In this document: one piece after another, positions 32,080-43,941 of the stretch
How positions within the stretch are numbered: the stretch's first letter is position 1
How the letters are laid out: the number at the start of each line of letters is the position of its first letter
Origin: Flammula alnicola
Taxonomy: Eukaryota; Basidiomycota; Agaricomycetes; Agaricales; Strophariaceae
NCBI GenBank assembly: GCA_015499995.1
Contig: JADNRV010000317.1
Location: 1-55,434 of the forward strand
Direction of reading: 5' to 3'
Length of the DNA: 55,434 bases
Program-made: the position numbers and the translations under genes
Notes under the pieces: generated by a model
Seen by the model: the letters and a program-made list of their open reading frames with translations, nothing else
Database searches by the model: none
What the model was told of the DNA's origin: nothing

Positions 32080-32909
32080 ATGATGTCGACCAGAGCGCTC
32101 GGGCTGGGATCGGCCCTTAGGAAGGCGGCGTTCACTCCCAGTGTTGGTATGTCGTCTGGGATATCTTTGCTCGTGTGGGGTTCGTGGTCTGAAGTCTGGC
32201 GTTTCGATTGGTTAGTGCGCAACCAGGTTATGCTGCGAAATGTTGTTGGAAAGCGGTGAGCATAGTTTCGATTCATATATGGATGAATTTTCATGAAGCG
32301 GTCTTGCTGACGAGGCTCCGTGGGGTGTTAGGTTCATCCAAATCCAATCGTTGCCTGCCTCTGCAGACATCGAGATTCTGAACAAACAGCGTATCAAGCG
32401 CCCCACCAGCCCGCATTTTACCATCTATCAGCCCCAATTGACCTGGGTCCCCTCAATTGCTAACCGTATCGCCGGTGCAGGACTCAGCGTCTGTGCGTGA
32501 TAGAATGGTCCATATCTTCGCGTTCCTGTCGCTCATGTTCTCTGTTTCAGTGCTCTACGGATTCTCAATTGCCTACCTTGTCGCTCCAGGCACCTTTGAC
32601 AGCACACATGTCATCGAAGTTATCGCTGGCCTCCCCGAGGGCGTTAAATATGCTGGAAAAGCCATCCTCGCCGCTCCTTTCGCGTTCCACTCCTTCAACG
32701 GCCTGCGCCATCTCGGGTGGGACTTGGTGAAATGTACGACCTTCCTCTTCCTTGGGGTTCCTGTCCCTAGGGCTTCCCTCCCACGATATGAACGCTAACC
32801 CGCTTTTGTCTTGAAAATAGTCACCACTGTCAAGAGCGTGTATGTCACTGGATACATCGTGCTGGGTGCTTCAGCGGTGGCGACTGTTGCATTGACCTTG
32901 ATAAAATAA
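32080..32909 (+). CDS. SDH3: Succinate dehydrogenase cytochrome b subunit (SDHC / Sdh3)
   Basis: Predicted 179-residue membrane-anchor subunit of mitochondrial complex II from five exons (32080..32146, 32216..32255, 32332..32492, 32551..32733, 32821..32909). Residues 1 to about 40 are an Arg/Ser-rich mitochondrial targeting sequence. The core has the family signature RPTSPHFTIYQPQ with the Ser/Arg quinone-site region, LYGFSIAYLVAP as the first membrane helix, a second helix with HSFNGLRHLGWD carrying the heme-ligand His, and a final helix VTGYIVLGASAVATVALTL. SDHC and SDHD bind heme b and ubiquinone and anchor the catalytic subunits. Exons 1-3 are short; the junctions around exon 2 are the least certain. 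Two adjacent ATGs at 32080 and 32083 could both serve as start. Confidence 0.9.
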
Positions 32910-33672
32910 ATAGATTAGGCCGCTGTACAGGTTGTTCGACGAACTGTACATGGGTTGTATATGAAGCATAATTTCTTATAGTTTCGTTTCACGTTCATAT
33001 TATTGGGTGTCAGGTGCTGCTGATGCGATTTCCTGGAATTTCTCAAGTATGAATATTTTTCGTAGTGATGGCCTTGCAGCTTCTCATCGAAGTGGTCATG
33101 TTGGTCGTGGCAGAGCATTTCGCCAGGGAAACTCCATTGGAAGTAAGTGCTGGAAAGCAGCCAGTCTGGATAGCACGCGGTATCTGGGCTACCACGGAAA
33201 TGTAGAGTAGGACACAAAGTATTAATGGACTCTCCCGGAGCGAGTCATGCCCTGGAGCCAATGGACCTGGTCAATGACATCGTAACCCGGTGATTGCTCG
33301 TTAAAAATAGCACTGCTCAGTTACTGCTGGCAGTACTTATGCCACAGTGACATAAGTAGTCGTCAGTGCATCCTTGTTGATTGGTACACATAGATTGGGA
33401 ACCGGATCGACAGAATCCTAAGAACGGAAACCACGAGGCTAATATTGAGATGAAAAGGCCCTTCGGCGGGACGGAAAATTGCATGGTCTGACTTTCGTCG
33501 AGAAATTAGTTTCATTATCCGTATGTTTGACGACATAGAGGTGGCGATAAGCCCAGGCCCTAGCATCTTGAAAATAATATCCCAAGTTAGACGTTCTAGT
33601 ATTATCTCCGAGAAGTGATTAAAACATACCGATTTTTGCAGTTTGTCTCAACCGTCTATCTCATGGCACATC
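32910..33672. other. Intergenic, no gene recognised
   Basis: Only short open frames. A small imperfect palindrome around 33331-33358 contains ACTTATG and CATAAGT; the adjoining 18 bp recur inverted at 23660..23677. Confidence 0.4.
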
Positions 33673-34161
33673 TCAAACATTCATGAACCTGGCTTTCCTC
33701 GACCCAACAACTTTGTACCCTCTCGGCGCCTTCCTCGCCTGCCTTTGCTGCTGCTTCGTCATCACCGCATGCGTAGGTACATTTTCCACTTCCACCAACT
33801 CCTTCACGCGGAGGATTTTTCCTGCGATTTCTGGACCATATGGGAAGTATACCGTCTGGAAGCGACGGTGGAGGCCCATGGCTTCAAGTGTGCCTTTGAT
33901 TTTGTCACCCAGGGAGATGGCAGATCGTCGCAGGGTAATTTTGAAGTGGGTGTTGGGCGGTGGTGAGTGGAAGGTTGTGGTCGGTTCAGAGGTGGTTGGT
34001 TCGGATGAGTTGGGGGTTGGAGATGGAGCTGGGCTTGAGCCATCACTTGAAGAAGACGATGTGGGGAACTCGGTTGCCGTTGTCAGTGTGCGAGCAGCGC
34101 TGAAGCGCGATACCGGTCGCAGGTATGCATGTAAGTGGGTCCGGCAAAATATCGAAGTCAT
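33673..34161 (-). CDS. Mitochondrial large-subunit ribosomal protein uL30m
   Basis: Single-exon protein of 162 residues. The first 35 residues are Arg/Ser/Thr-rich without acids, a typical matrix-targeting peptide, followed by a Ser/Pro/Thr linker. The L30 fold runs from about residue 72: HFKITLRRSAISLGDK, TLEAMGLHRRFQTVYFP, then EIAGKILRVKELVEVE, all diagnostic for uL30 (yeast MRPL33). A basic tail with a KQQQRQARKAPRGYK stretch follows, as in other fungal homologues. It is divergently transcribed from the Erv41-like gene with 375 bp between start codons, so a shared promoter is likely. Confidence 0.9.
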   Translation of the reverse strand: MTSIFCRTHLHAYLRPVSRFSAARTLTTATEFPTSSSSSDGSSPAPSPTPNSSEPTTSEPTTTFHSPPPNTHFKITLRRSAISLGDKIKGTLEAMGLHRRFQTVYFPYGPEIAGKILRVKELVEVENVPTHAVMTKQQQRQARKAPRGYKVVGSRKARFMNV

Positions 34162-34536
34162 GGCCGGTGCTCAACCAGGATCTTTTAATCACCTGGAAAA
34201 CAACATAGATATCAGCATTGGCTCCGAAATCATTATTGATACCTACCTGCGTCAAAAGTCTGCCCTCTCGTCCTGGAAGTTCGTCGGGAGCGCGTCGTTG
34301 AGAAAGACAAGAAACTTTGTTTGGTCGCCGGAACGACGGCTTGTGATGCAAACACGGAGATCACGGAAACATTGCCACGCTGTAAACCTCGGAGATCAAT
34401 TTGTCGTCACGAGGGTGGGGACACGTCGACGGCGAAAGTCTTCTCTTTTTTACAATACAACTGGCAGGCCAACCCCGCTCTCGTTCTTCTTCTTTGATAC
34501 CTCCTCAAAGGCTCTCTAGGCGTCCAGGCCTCGTCA

Positions 34537-36487
34537 ATGTCTGTCACAATGGCGGAAGAGCCCTCATTATTGGACAAACTCGACGCGGTAGCGCCTCTGG
34601 CCCAATTCGATGCCTTCCCAAAGTTGCCGTCGACGTACAAGGCACGCTCGGAATCGAGGGGGTTCATGACCCTCTTCGTTGCACTCCTGGCGTTTATGCT
34701 GATGCTTAATGATATTTCCGAATTTATCTGGGGCTGGACCGACTATGAGTTCAGCGTGGACAATAACAAGTCGAGCTTTTTGAATATCAATGTCGACATG
34801 GTCGTCGCTATGCCATGTGGATGTACGTGGCATGAACCTTGGAAGTGATATATGGCTGATTGTTTGATCTAGTCCTAAGCGTTGACTTGAGAGATGCTAT
34901 GGGCGATAGGTTGTTTCTGAGTGGTGGCCTTCGTAGAGATGGGGTATGTTCTCACTGCGCATCATTGCTAGAGTGTATCTTAACATGTATTTATTATATT
35001 AGACCTTCTTTGACGCCGGTCAAGCAACCGCACTCAAGTGGGTGTTCCTCGAATCATCATGACTCTGATCATTCATCGGAATCTCTAGGGAGCACTCTGC
35101 GGCTCTTTCTGCTTCTCAGGCAGTCGCCCAGTCAAGAAATTCGCGTGGAATGTTCTCCTGGCTTTTCTCAAGACAAAAATCGCTCTTCAAACCAACGTAC
35201 ACGCACACTCCAGCTGCCAGCGCCTGTAGAATTTATGGAACATTGGTCGTGAAGCGAGTGACAGGTAAATCCAACTCTTTGAAAGTAACGCTTATCCTTT
35301 AATTCTCTTCGCCAGCCAACCTTCATATAACAACTCTGGGTCATGGATATTCCAGCTATGAGCACGTTGACCATAATCGTGAGTTATTTTGATTTTGATT
35401 TCGATGGAAATTAATTCGAATGGTAGAGATGAATCTCTCGCATGTCATAACTGAGTTCTCCTTCGGACCTCATTTCCCTGACATCGTTCAGCCCTTGGAC
35501 GATTCCTTCGAGGCGACTGATAAAAGTATGTGTTTATCTATCCCAACGAGTGGGATTAAATTTAATCCCTCCGTAGATTTCATCGCATACCAATACTTCA
35601 TCCATGTCGTCCCCACCACTTACATCGCACCCAGGTCTGCGCCTCTGCAGACCCATCAATACAGCGTCACTCACTATACACGCGAAGTGCAACACGACCG
35701 GGGCACCCCTGGCATCTTCTTCAAGTTCGACCTCGACCCATTAGCCATCACCATCCACCAACGCACCACAACCTTCCTCCAGCTCCTCATCCGCTGCGTC
35801 GGTGTCGTCGGCGGCATCTTCGTCTGCATGGGGTATGCCATCCGCATCACCACGCGTGCCGTTGAGGTCGTCTCGGGCGCCGACCAGACCGCAGGCCTCG
35901 TCGCTGCCGAATCCTCTGGCGTCAGGATCGGCCTGCGCGGCAAGTGGGGCGGCAGCGAGCTCCGCGCGCGACCGAGGAGCGGGAAATTGGTACCCCAGGG
36001 ATCCGGCTGGACGATGGAGGGCGGGGATGGGTTGTCCCCGTATTCGAGCTATAACGGGACACCGATTACTGGCGCGTTCTCTCCGAGTATACAATCGCCC
36101 TTCATGCATGCGTCGAACCCGAACTCGCCCAACCCCGGCGCGCCTGGGTCCGTCGGGCTGGGCTATCCCTCTGGAACCTTCGGACCTCCTACACCAGGAG
36201 CCATGCGCACATCGTCGAGCCTCGGTCCTCCGAGGACACCGTCGGGGTTCACGCCGCGGACGTCGAGCACGGGTAATGGGAATGGCTTACCGTACTCGCC
36301 GCTGCCGAGTGGGGCTGCGACGCACGGGTCGTCCGCGGCGGGTGATGTGAGCCACTTTGAGTCGGTGCCGAGCACACCTGCGGCGTCGTACGCTACCTTC
36401 CCGCCGACTCCCAACCCGGCGACGAATGGGAATGGGTTCCATATGGCTCCTCCGCCGAAGAAAATTGTTCCTAAGAAGGATGATTGA
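34537..36487 (+). CDS. Erv41/ERGIC2-like ER-Golgi cargo receptor with long C-terminal tail
   Basis: Predicted 546-residue membrane protein from seven exons (34537..34822, 34873..34943, 35003..35037, 35089..35264, 35316..35378, 35427..35525, 35577..36487). Family marks: FDAFPKLPSTYKARSESRG before the first membrane helix (about 42-60), INVDMVVAMPC, LSVDLRDAMGDRL, HVITEFSFGPHFPDI with LDDSFE, VPTTYIAPR, QYSVTHYTREV and GTPGIFFKFDLDP, then a second helix (about 311-333). Erv41 and Erv46 form the COPII/COPI-cycling complex that returns ER residents. The luminal domain is complete. Unusually, the C-terminal cytosolic tail has about 213 residues, rich in Pro, Ser, Gly and Asn, and ends K-K-D-D, a canonical KKxx COPI retrieval signal. 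Confidence 0.88.
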
Positions 36488-37182
36488 TTTGGGAGGCGGC
36501 TATTTGTGAGGGATGGGTTGAAGGGTTGGCAGCGTACTTGCGGCTATCTGTCTGCCTGCACTGGGCCACACGAGTGCCTGGTCGAGTATACTGCATACTT
36601 CACGAAAGCTGTGTTATTGCATTTTTGTAGTTGTTGTGATCATAGTTTTCCAAGCCTTATTACCTTAGGCACACGCAATTGAATAGAATCAGTGTCTGTG
36701 CGACACATTGTATTATACATATCTAGCTCTAACAAAGGACATGAATTCTAGTTGTTCAGGTTGACCGCTGTTCAAGGGTTGTCTACACCCCCATCACCGG
36801 TCACGCAGCTGGTCACGACCAAGAACTTAGTATCACCGAAACGTTTCAACTGACATGTTGACACTCTTTGAGTAGGATCTTGTGAGTAACCAAATTACCA
36901 GCTCAAACATCTACTTAGCAACATGCTAACATATGGCGCCATGAACTTAGGTCAAATCTCAGACGCTCCATACTATTTTGAGTGCTTTCCAATGCTTTGA
37001 CAACTATACGTTCACATCGTCAACTGGTTGCATGATTCCGAATCGATGCATGGTGCATAACTCAACCATCTTCGTGATCCCTCTTTCTCTACAGCGTACG
37101 TCGACCACTTGGCTTCACAGGTAAGAAGAAAATCTTGAATTCTTAACATAAAATGTTCAATATCCTCGATTATCTAGGAGAG
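36488..37182. other. Intergenic, no gene recognised
   Basis: 3' flank of the Erv41-like gene and 5' flank of the F-box gene. A GTAAGAAG...ATCTAG pair (37121..37180) just before the F-box start codon looks like a 5' UTR intron. Confidence 0.45.
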
Positions 37183-38686
37183 ATGCCCTCATTTCTATCA
37201 ACACTCCTTCGTGGTGTAAAGATTATCCTCTGCTTCGACACTAAAACTACGAAAGGTGATGAAGGTGATGATTATCTCACGGAGAAGGGTTCAGGTGAGT
37301 TGCGGTATGGTGCAAATACTCTGTAGCGTTGCTTATTGTTCTCGACTTCACTTAGAACCCATCGGCGTCGATTGGACCCTCCTCCTACCACACTCAGTCC
37401 TCAATCACATATTCATATATTTCACCTACAGCACCATCCATCCAGCAACTTCACCCTGCGTTGAGGCCAATCCACGTCATGGACCCCTCCTACTTGCTCA
37501 AATCTCTTCGCGGTGGCGATGCGCAGCACTTGGCACACCGTTGCTATGGTCCTCGATATATGTCGGTTCCCAACACCATCCTGCCATTCTTAAATTATGG
37601 CTGGAACGATCGGGGACATTGCCACTCTCACTGCGTCTAGATGGCGTGTACGACCTCAGGGAGATCGCGGTGGCGAATGAAAAGCAACTTTTGCATCCTT
37701 CGGTGCCGCACCCACTTCTGAAAACGAGTCTTATTAACGAAGCCCTCCGATTGCTTTCCACCCAGATCCACCGGTGGAAGAGGGTTAGCTTCGCCCTAGA
37801 TATTCAGTCCGCACAAAGTTTCCTCGATCTCCCCTTAGCGGATCCGCCGCTGGGTGCTATGCTTTTGGAGGAAGTCACAATCCAAATCATAATTCGCGAC
37901 GCGGACTATACTGGTATACCCTACCGCATACTCGACTTCCTGCGATCTTCTATGATCTCCTTGCCATCCTTCAGGCGACTGACATGGGAGAGTATCCCGT
38001 CTACGAAATTTGATATCAATTGCCACCCGATATGGGCTCAGCTCAGCACAATCCACATAAGCACTGGGATGACCATGGACGAAAGCGTCACATTTCTCAG
38101 TCAATGTCGCAGCGCAAGCGACGTAGCTTTGCATTGCATCAGCAATGACTGGATGGATAGTCCAGAACTACAGCGTCCTTCGAGTCTGGAAAGTACTTCA
38201 GCAACAGCGTGGATCGTCCTTCCGAACCTCAAGCGGCTCAGTATCGGGATGGGAGGCGCAGCTTGTGATTGTACTCTGATATTACGACGCTTTGCCTTTC
38301 CGTCTCTCCGGTCGCTTGAGTTCCAGAATTTCCAGACAAGCCACCGGAGTTACGACCTCCTTGAGGATTTCCTTACACGATCCTTCAAATCTGTTGCGAA
38401 ACATTTGGAACTGGAATCAGAGACCTCCTCCCGCTTGCTTCAGCATCTTCTGCTAAAAGACGATTACATGTCGGAAGACATCCTCCTCAGGCTCGTGTGC
38501 ACACCCATCTTGCGTCGAAGCTCGTCGTTGAATCTGTACACCCGTAAGGCTGTACAGTGGGACTTTTTCCTGCGAACGCTCCAGTCCACGCACCCAATCC
38601 TTGCGGAACAGCTCGAATACCATGACTATGGATCCAGTGGGAAGTGGATTGGATGGGGTAGACTGTCTGGTTCCGACTTATACTAA
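37183..38686 (+). CDS. F-box-like protein
   Basis: Predicted 480-residue protein from exons 37183..37294 and 37356..38686; the GTGAGT...CTTAG intron joins the frames with a split Glu codon. An F-box-like segment follows near residues 45-100: LLPHSVLNHIFIYF, then ISSRWRCAALGTPLLWSSI, the typical agaricomycete pattern. The rest is a leucine-rich helical region without regular repeats, as in most mushroom F-box proteins, which are thought to be SCF ubiquitin-ligase substrate receptors. A stretch with a tandem GDEGDD acidic motif precedes the F-box. Substrate unknown. Confidence 0.75.
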
Positions 38687-39207
38687 TGGGAGGAGTCAGT
38701 GGGCAAGAACGCACAGTTATCGGTTGTTTAATAGAAATGTTGACAGTTATTACGTTCGCACAGTTGCCTCTTCGACAACATCTGAATCAGACATGCACCA
38801 GCAAGTTTGATACCGCGAATCCTAGTTCGCGTTATTTTGGGTCATCGTTCATGCATCATGTCGTGTGTTGACGAAGGCAATCGTTTGGAAAGATCTAAGC
38901 CGCCTTCAGGATCGCGAAGTTAAACCTATTATCGTCCAGTCTGATGGCTCTCGGGGTGCGCATGCTGTGAGGTTCGCGTCCCAAGGGCCTGAGGTACAAT
39001 GACAATGTATTCCGGGAAATGCACAGCCACATCTTAACTAGCTAACCTAATCTAATCTATTATCTAATGTTCGCAGGCTGACGCTTGGAACTCGAACAAG
39101 CGTGCACTCGTTCTCCAATAAATATTAACATAAAACACGTTGAACAAGGACTTATAATTTAAGGTCACACCTAAGTAGTCAGATACGAGAAATTACCCAT
39201 GTTCCAT
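38687..39207. other. Intergenic between convergent genes
   Basis: 3' flanks of the F-box and TBC genes. No gene, repeat or terminator structure stands out. Confidence 0.4.
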
Positions 39208-42200
39208 TTAAGCAATAAGCTGCTTCAAAGCAGCAACGTGAGCTTCTCGCTTGCTGACAATTTGCGAGTGGATGAGCGAGTTTCTGAGGTCTGCTTCCAA
39301 CTTCAAATAAAATATTAGCCAAGCACCGAGGAATCGAGTGGGGCGCAACACACCTGAAGCAACTTGTCTGCCTCCCACATCCTGGTAGGTAGATTTTCCA
39401 GCGCGACGTAAACGGCAGGGATAGATTCGCAGCGTAGAAGCTCGGCTTCATTACTACGCAAGATACCAAGCGCGACGCGGAACAGAACATCCAGACCGTC
39501 TACCAGGAACACATCCCACATCCTGAACAAGGTCTGCCACATCACAGGTATGTCAGTCAAAAGTGGGCACAAATAGGCGAAAAACTCACCTCGACAGGCA
39601 GACAGTCGGTGAAAAGAGAGAGGAACCAAGAGAAGCAGATGGCAGCCAGGTCGACACCGAGATCGGCTAGATGAGCGTGCAACTTAGGGGTAAATTCCTG
39701 GACAAAGTCGAGCAGGACGAGAGGGCATGCCCGGGATGGCAAGAGGGACGGCGAGAAGAAGTCTTCAGGAAGGATACGTTCAACGATAGCTGCGAGCATC
39801 CAAAATGCCTCTTCCTCGTCTGCATGCACAAGTAGGAGTGTCGAAGTAATGAGATTCATGCCTTGACAATATCCCACACTCCGATTTCGTCTGATCACCA
39901 CCAATAGTCAGCGACGCGGACAGGGCAACAGTGGAAAGAATATATATTTACCTGCTATAGGCAATCAACACCCTGCGCAGCTTGTCCACCCCAGCACCAT
40001 CTCCTCCAAAGAAAATATTGAGCGGCATCGTCCTCCCAACGTCTTTCTCGATCTCATTCGCCACACTGTCCGGCCCGTCCGCCTCCGCAAGCAAGTCCTG
40101 GAATATACCAGGCTCTCGCATCTCCAACGCACCACTCGATTCCAACCACACCTTCGACCGATACACGAGCGGGATTCCACTCCTGACGAGCCGATCGAAT
40201 TCCTTCCTCTCGTCGCGGTTGGACGACAGCCCGAGCTGGGCGAACCCAATAAGACCTTCACTATGCGACAATTCATCCTCTTCGCCTGCTGTTCCCAGTC
40301 CGAGAATCGCGGCGGCTCGGGTACCAGTAGTAGCAGAGGACGAGTTCATGGTACTGTTGTTCGTCTTGAGCAGCTTTACTTTACTCCTCTGCTTCACGAA
40401 CGCATCCCACTCCTTGCGCTGTACTGCTTGCTGCTGGTCGTGTATTTCCGTGAGCTGGTTGAGCAACCGTCGGACGGTGTTGGCGCAGGCGTGCCGAGGG
40501 GTGTCCGAATTGACGGAAAGAATCGAAGTGGTGGAAGCTGCCATAGTCGAGGAGGAAAGAGCACCGGAAGTGACGATAGACGACCGCCTCCGGCTCTTGG
40601 ACGACGACCGACTCTTGCCGCTGATAGAGATGGAATCAGCAACGCCTGCAGAGTCTGACCTGCCGCCTAGAACGGGCGCGTCCAATTCCCCGTTACACGA
40701 GCAACTCTCCTTCACGACCTCGATTGTGTTCTTCACCACTTCCCCGTCTTCGTCGTCATCATCCGGCCAGCTGTTATCTTCTTCACGATCTGCAATCTTG
40801 ACACCAGTCAGACATGCAGGAGCGCTATTCCCGCACTCTTTCGCCCGTATGAGTAGGAGGACGTCGTATTGAGAGACATCGTACATGAACCCATACCGAT
40901 CCGTCAGCGGCCGTTGGTTCTTGTCGTCGTGGTAAATCGTGTATTTCGACGCAGATTGGGGTAAAGGGATTGAAAAGTGGAAATTGCGCGAGGTAAGGGG
41001 TGTATATGTCCGCGAAAGATATTGGGTGGGGGGCTTGGCTGTTGCAGGGATGATGGACTCCAAAGGCACAGAAGCTGACTTTCTACTGGCAATAGTCGCA
41101 TTGGCAGATGCCAAATTAGTGCCATTCGCTCTCGATCCAGAGGATGAGGATGACGGGTCCTGCGTATTAGGGGTGCCGTTCCTATCGACCATATTAGACG
41201 GCTTCCTCGACTGCTGGGTCATAAACGACCCAAACAGCGGAGACGCAAACGGTGGAGCGACCTGCATGATGCTCGTCGCCCTCGACATCCTTGATTTCGT
41301 CTTTTTCGCGCCTTCCGTCTGAGCTGCCAACGCCCGATTAAGTGTCGCAGCAGCATCCGCCGAGCCCGTCACAGAAACCATATGACCGACAGCACCACCC
41401 GGCCTTTCTCCAATCTCTGACACATTTTCCGCCCTTAGATCTCGGCGCTCTCTCGGACGCTCGCGGAAACTGATGCCTTCATCCCGAGCGTTCTTAATGA
41501 GATCCATTGCCAACCGGGCTACGAGCGGACCCGTATCTCGACCTTGATCAGAGAGGATACTTCCAGGATCGGAGCTCATCACACGAGTCGCGTTGGCAAT
41601 AGCGCGGAGAGTCGCTCCTTGAGTAAGGACGACCGGAGGATCCTGACTTGGGCTTAACGAGGCAGGTTTTGCAGTAGGTGGGTCCTGAGACGATGGAAGG
41701 AAGCTGTCGAAGACGGTAGAGATGAGGGGTGCGGCAGGCAAGGCGGAAAATGAGGGTTGGATGGGAGAGGAACCGGCTGACACGGCGATGGACATCGAAG
41801 ATCCGACATTGGTATGCGTCGATTTGCCTGACTTGCCTGACCTGATAGACGCCGTATCAGAAGTGGTCACGGTATCTTCAACCACGATTGTGCGCCTCTT
41901 GGTCGACGTCGAAGACGGTACAGGATTCAGGATCGATATTCCGAGAGTGCCGAATACACTCTTCGCGCTCCTCCGTCTATTTGGCTGCTTGATGAGAACC
42001 GGGCTGGGGGAATTGTCAGATGGAGGATCCTTATCACTTGCTGTTCGTTCTCCTCTTCCTTTGCCCCACCACGTTCCCATCCAGTCGCCTATCGATGGAC
42101 GGTCCTGTCGTATTTTTAGAGGCACCAGAGTTGGTTCGCCTGCGGTATCCTCTTCTGCAACAATAATATCATCCTTCTGGGTAGGTTCGTCGTGAGGTGA

Positions 42201-43160
42201 TGCCTTTATGTCTGGCGCTGATTCAAGCATGGCTGACGTTTCCTCGGGCATGGGGCTCAAAGGATGCGAATGCTCAGACGGCACACTTCGCGACAGCGTT
42301 ACTTCGTCTGCTACAGCTTCTGCAAGCGATTCTGCCAGCGACTGAAATAATATATTAGAATTTATAAGAATAATTACTTGACAAAAGGAACATACTAGGA
42401 CGCTTTGCTTTCTGTGCACACGATGCTCGTCTTCATCATCATCCGCGAACAGTGATTGTATAATCCGTCTCGCAACATCTTGTTCGGATGTTGTCAATTC
42501 CTTCAATAATTCTTCGGCCCTTGCCTTACTCGCCATTTCCTTTTCTCGAAGCACCCTCCTCGTCACTTCTAATTCCAACCGCGCACGCGACAAATTGTGT
42601 ACTGCCGAGGATAAGACGCGTAATGCTGTGTGATATGGGTGGTTCGAGGCATCCGCTGGCGAGTCCGAAGCACTGATTTTCGAGATAGTTGTTTGAATGG
42701 CCTCGTCCGAGTACGTATGCCATTTGGTTGCCAGAATCTGACTCGAAACAGCAGAGTCGATCCCGTCGACCTCTGATTCTGCGGTGATGAGAACTTCGGG
42801 GGTACCCTGAGCCAGTGCTAAATCGTGGGTTGAACCAACGACAAAAAGGGGCGGCGCTCTGGTTGTGGTTGGCTTATCCCACATCATTGCTAGGGACGAC
42901 GACGAGCCTTTCTGCCCTGAGTTGACCTCTATTACACGTCTCTTTTCCACCTTCCCATATCCACGGACACTGCCATCCCAGTTTGGCGAGTCCGACTGGT
43001 CTTGTTCTAGTTGAGCCTTCAAAGTGAAATAGTTCGCCGCGGTCGATGTGGGGCGAACATCGCTACCGAGCTGCCCACGACTTCGCCTCCCCTTCGAAGG
43101 AACTTCTTCGGGTGAAAGTGGGTGTGAGTGCACTGGGGTCTTGATATGTGTCGATGCCAT
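39208..43160 (-). CDS. TBC-domain Rab GTPase-activating protein
   Basis: Predicted 1242-residue protein from five exons (42396..43160, 39952..42341, 39590..39890, 39354..39533, 39208..39300). Roughly 950 residues of Ser/Pro-rich, probably disordered sequence precede the TBC domain (about 980-1210). A short coiled-coil-like helix (VTRRVLREKEMASKARAEEL) lies near residue 205. The catalytic dual finger is complete: the Arg finger in IEKDVGRTMPLN (Arg about 1025) and the Gln finger in GYCQGMN (Gln about 1061), then LFTDCLPVE-TLFRMWDVF. It should therefore accelerate GTP hydrolysis on a Rab. The first intron (54 nt, 42342..42395) keeps the frame if retained, which would add 18 hydrophobic residues. 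The Rab partner cannot be predicted. Confidence 0.85.
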
Positions 43161-43941
43161 GGTCCTTCGTCAAGAACGAGGGCGTAATCACATATTCCAG
43201 CCTAGCCGGTGATTCGTGACCTTGTCGAATGACGTTTGCCTCGTGTTCGCAATGTGATGGTCCTCTCGCCGACCTCCAAGTGAGAAATGAGCGATATTTT
43301 CTCTTCTTGTAGGAAAATACGCAAGACGCGAGCAGCTCGTAGCTTGGGAGATAGTTGTGTGGACGTAGAAAGGTTACCGTCGTCGGGAATACTTTCCTCG
43401 CTTGTCAATGTTCCTCGCCGCTTTGTGTTATCCACGTGACCCATAAACATTCTCCGTCGGCGTTAGAAGTTAATAGAACTTATAATGTTACATTACGGCC
43501 TGCAAGATAAATGAATTATCGCGTCTCTGACACTACTAGATAATATATATATGATGAATGAGGATAGAACGATGAGGTGAGCATAATAAATCTGTGTGCA
43601 GATTTTTTTGTTGTGCGGAGGGCCTGCAGCTGCAGATCGCAATAAAAATGAGTCACAAATGCGGAGCGGTGGGCAAGCATAGGGTGGACCATGTTATACC
43701 CCAGAATGTTGGAGAAAAAATCGTTAGGCGCAGAGTGAGTGCTAGTGGCAATCTTTATTTTATGGGGTTAGTTTACCACTACCGTTATGCTCATCGCAGA
43801 CATTGCACTCCTCCAACGTTCAAGACTCTGAGCAACGAGGAAATAGGTAGATTGTGAAAGTCCTTGTAATGTGGCTAGATACAGAAAATGTCCATAAGAG
43901 TCCAGTAGCTTAGTTATAATGTCGTATTATCCTAGTCACCC
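43161..43941. other. Intergenic, no gene recognised
   Basis: TBC gene promoter and 3' flank of the lectin gene. Contains a T-rich run near 43608 and small frames without support. Confidence 0.4.

Noticed and set aside
33683..34519. 278-codon plus-strand open frame over the uL30m gene
   Set aside because: Antisense to the clear uL30 domain on the minus strand; the translation has no domain-like pattern.
39982..40872. Long plus-strand open frame (296 codons) in the TBC gene
   Set aside because: It is antisense to the Ser-rich coding exon. The minus strand carries the TBC motifs and clean splice sites; Ser/Pro-rich codons leave the opposite strand open by composition.
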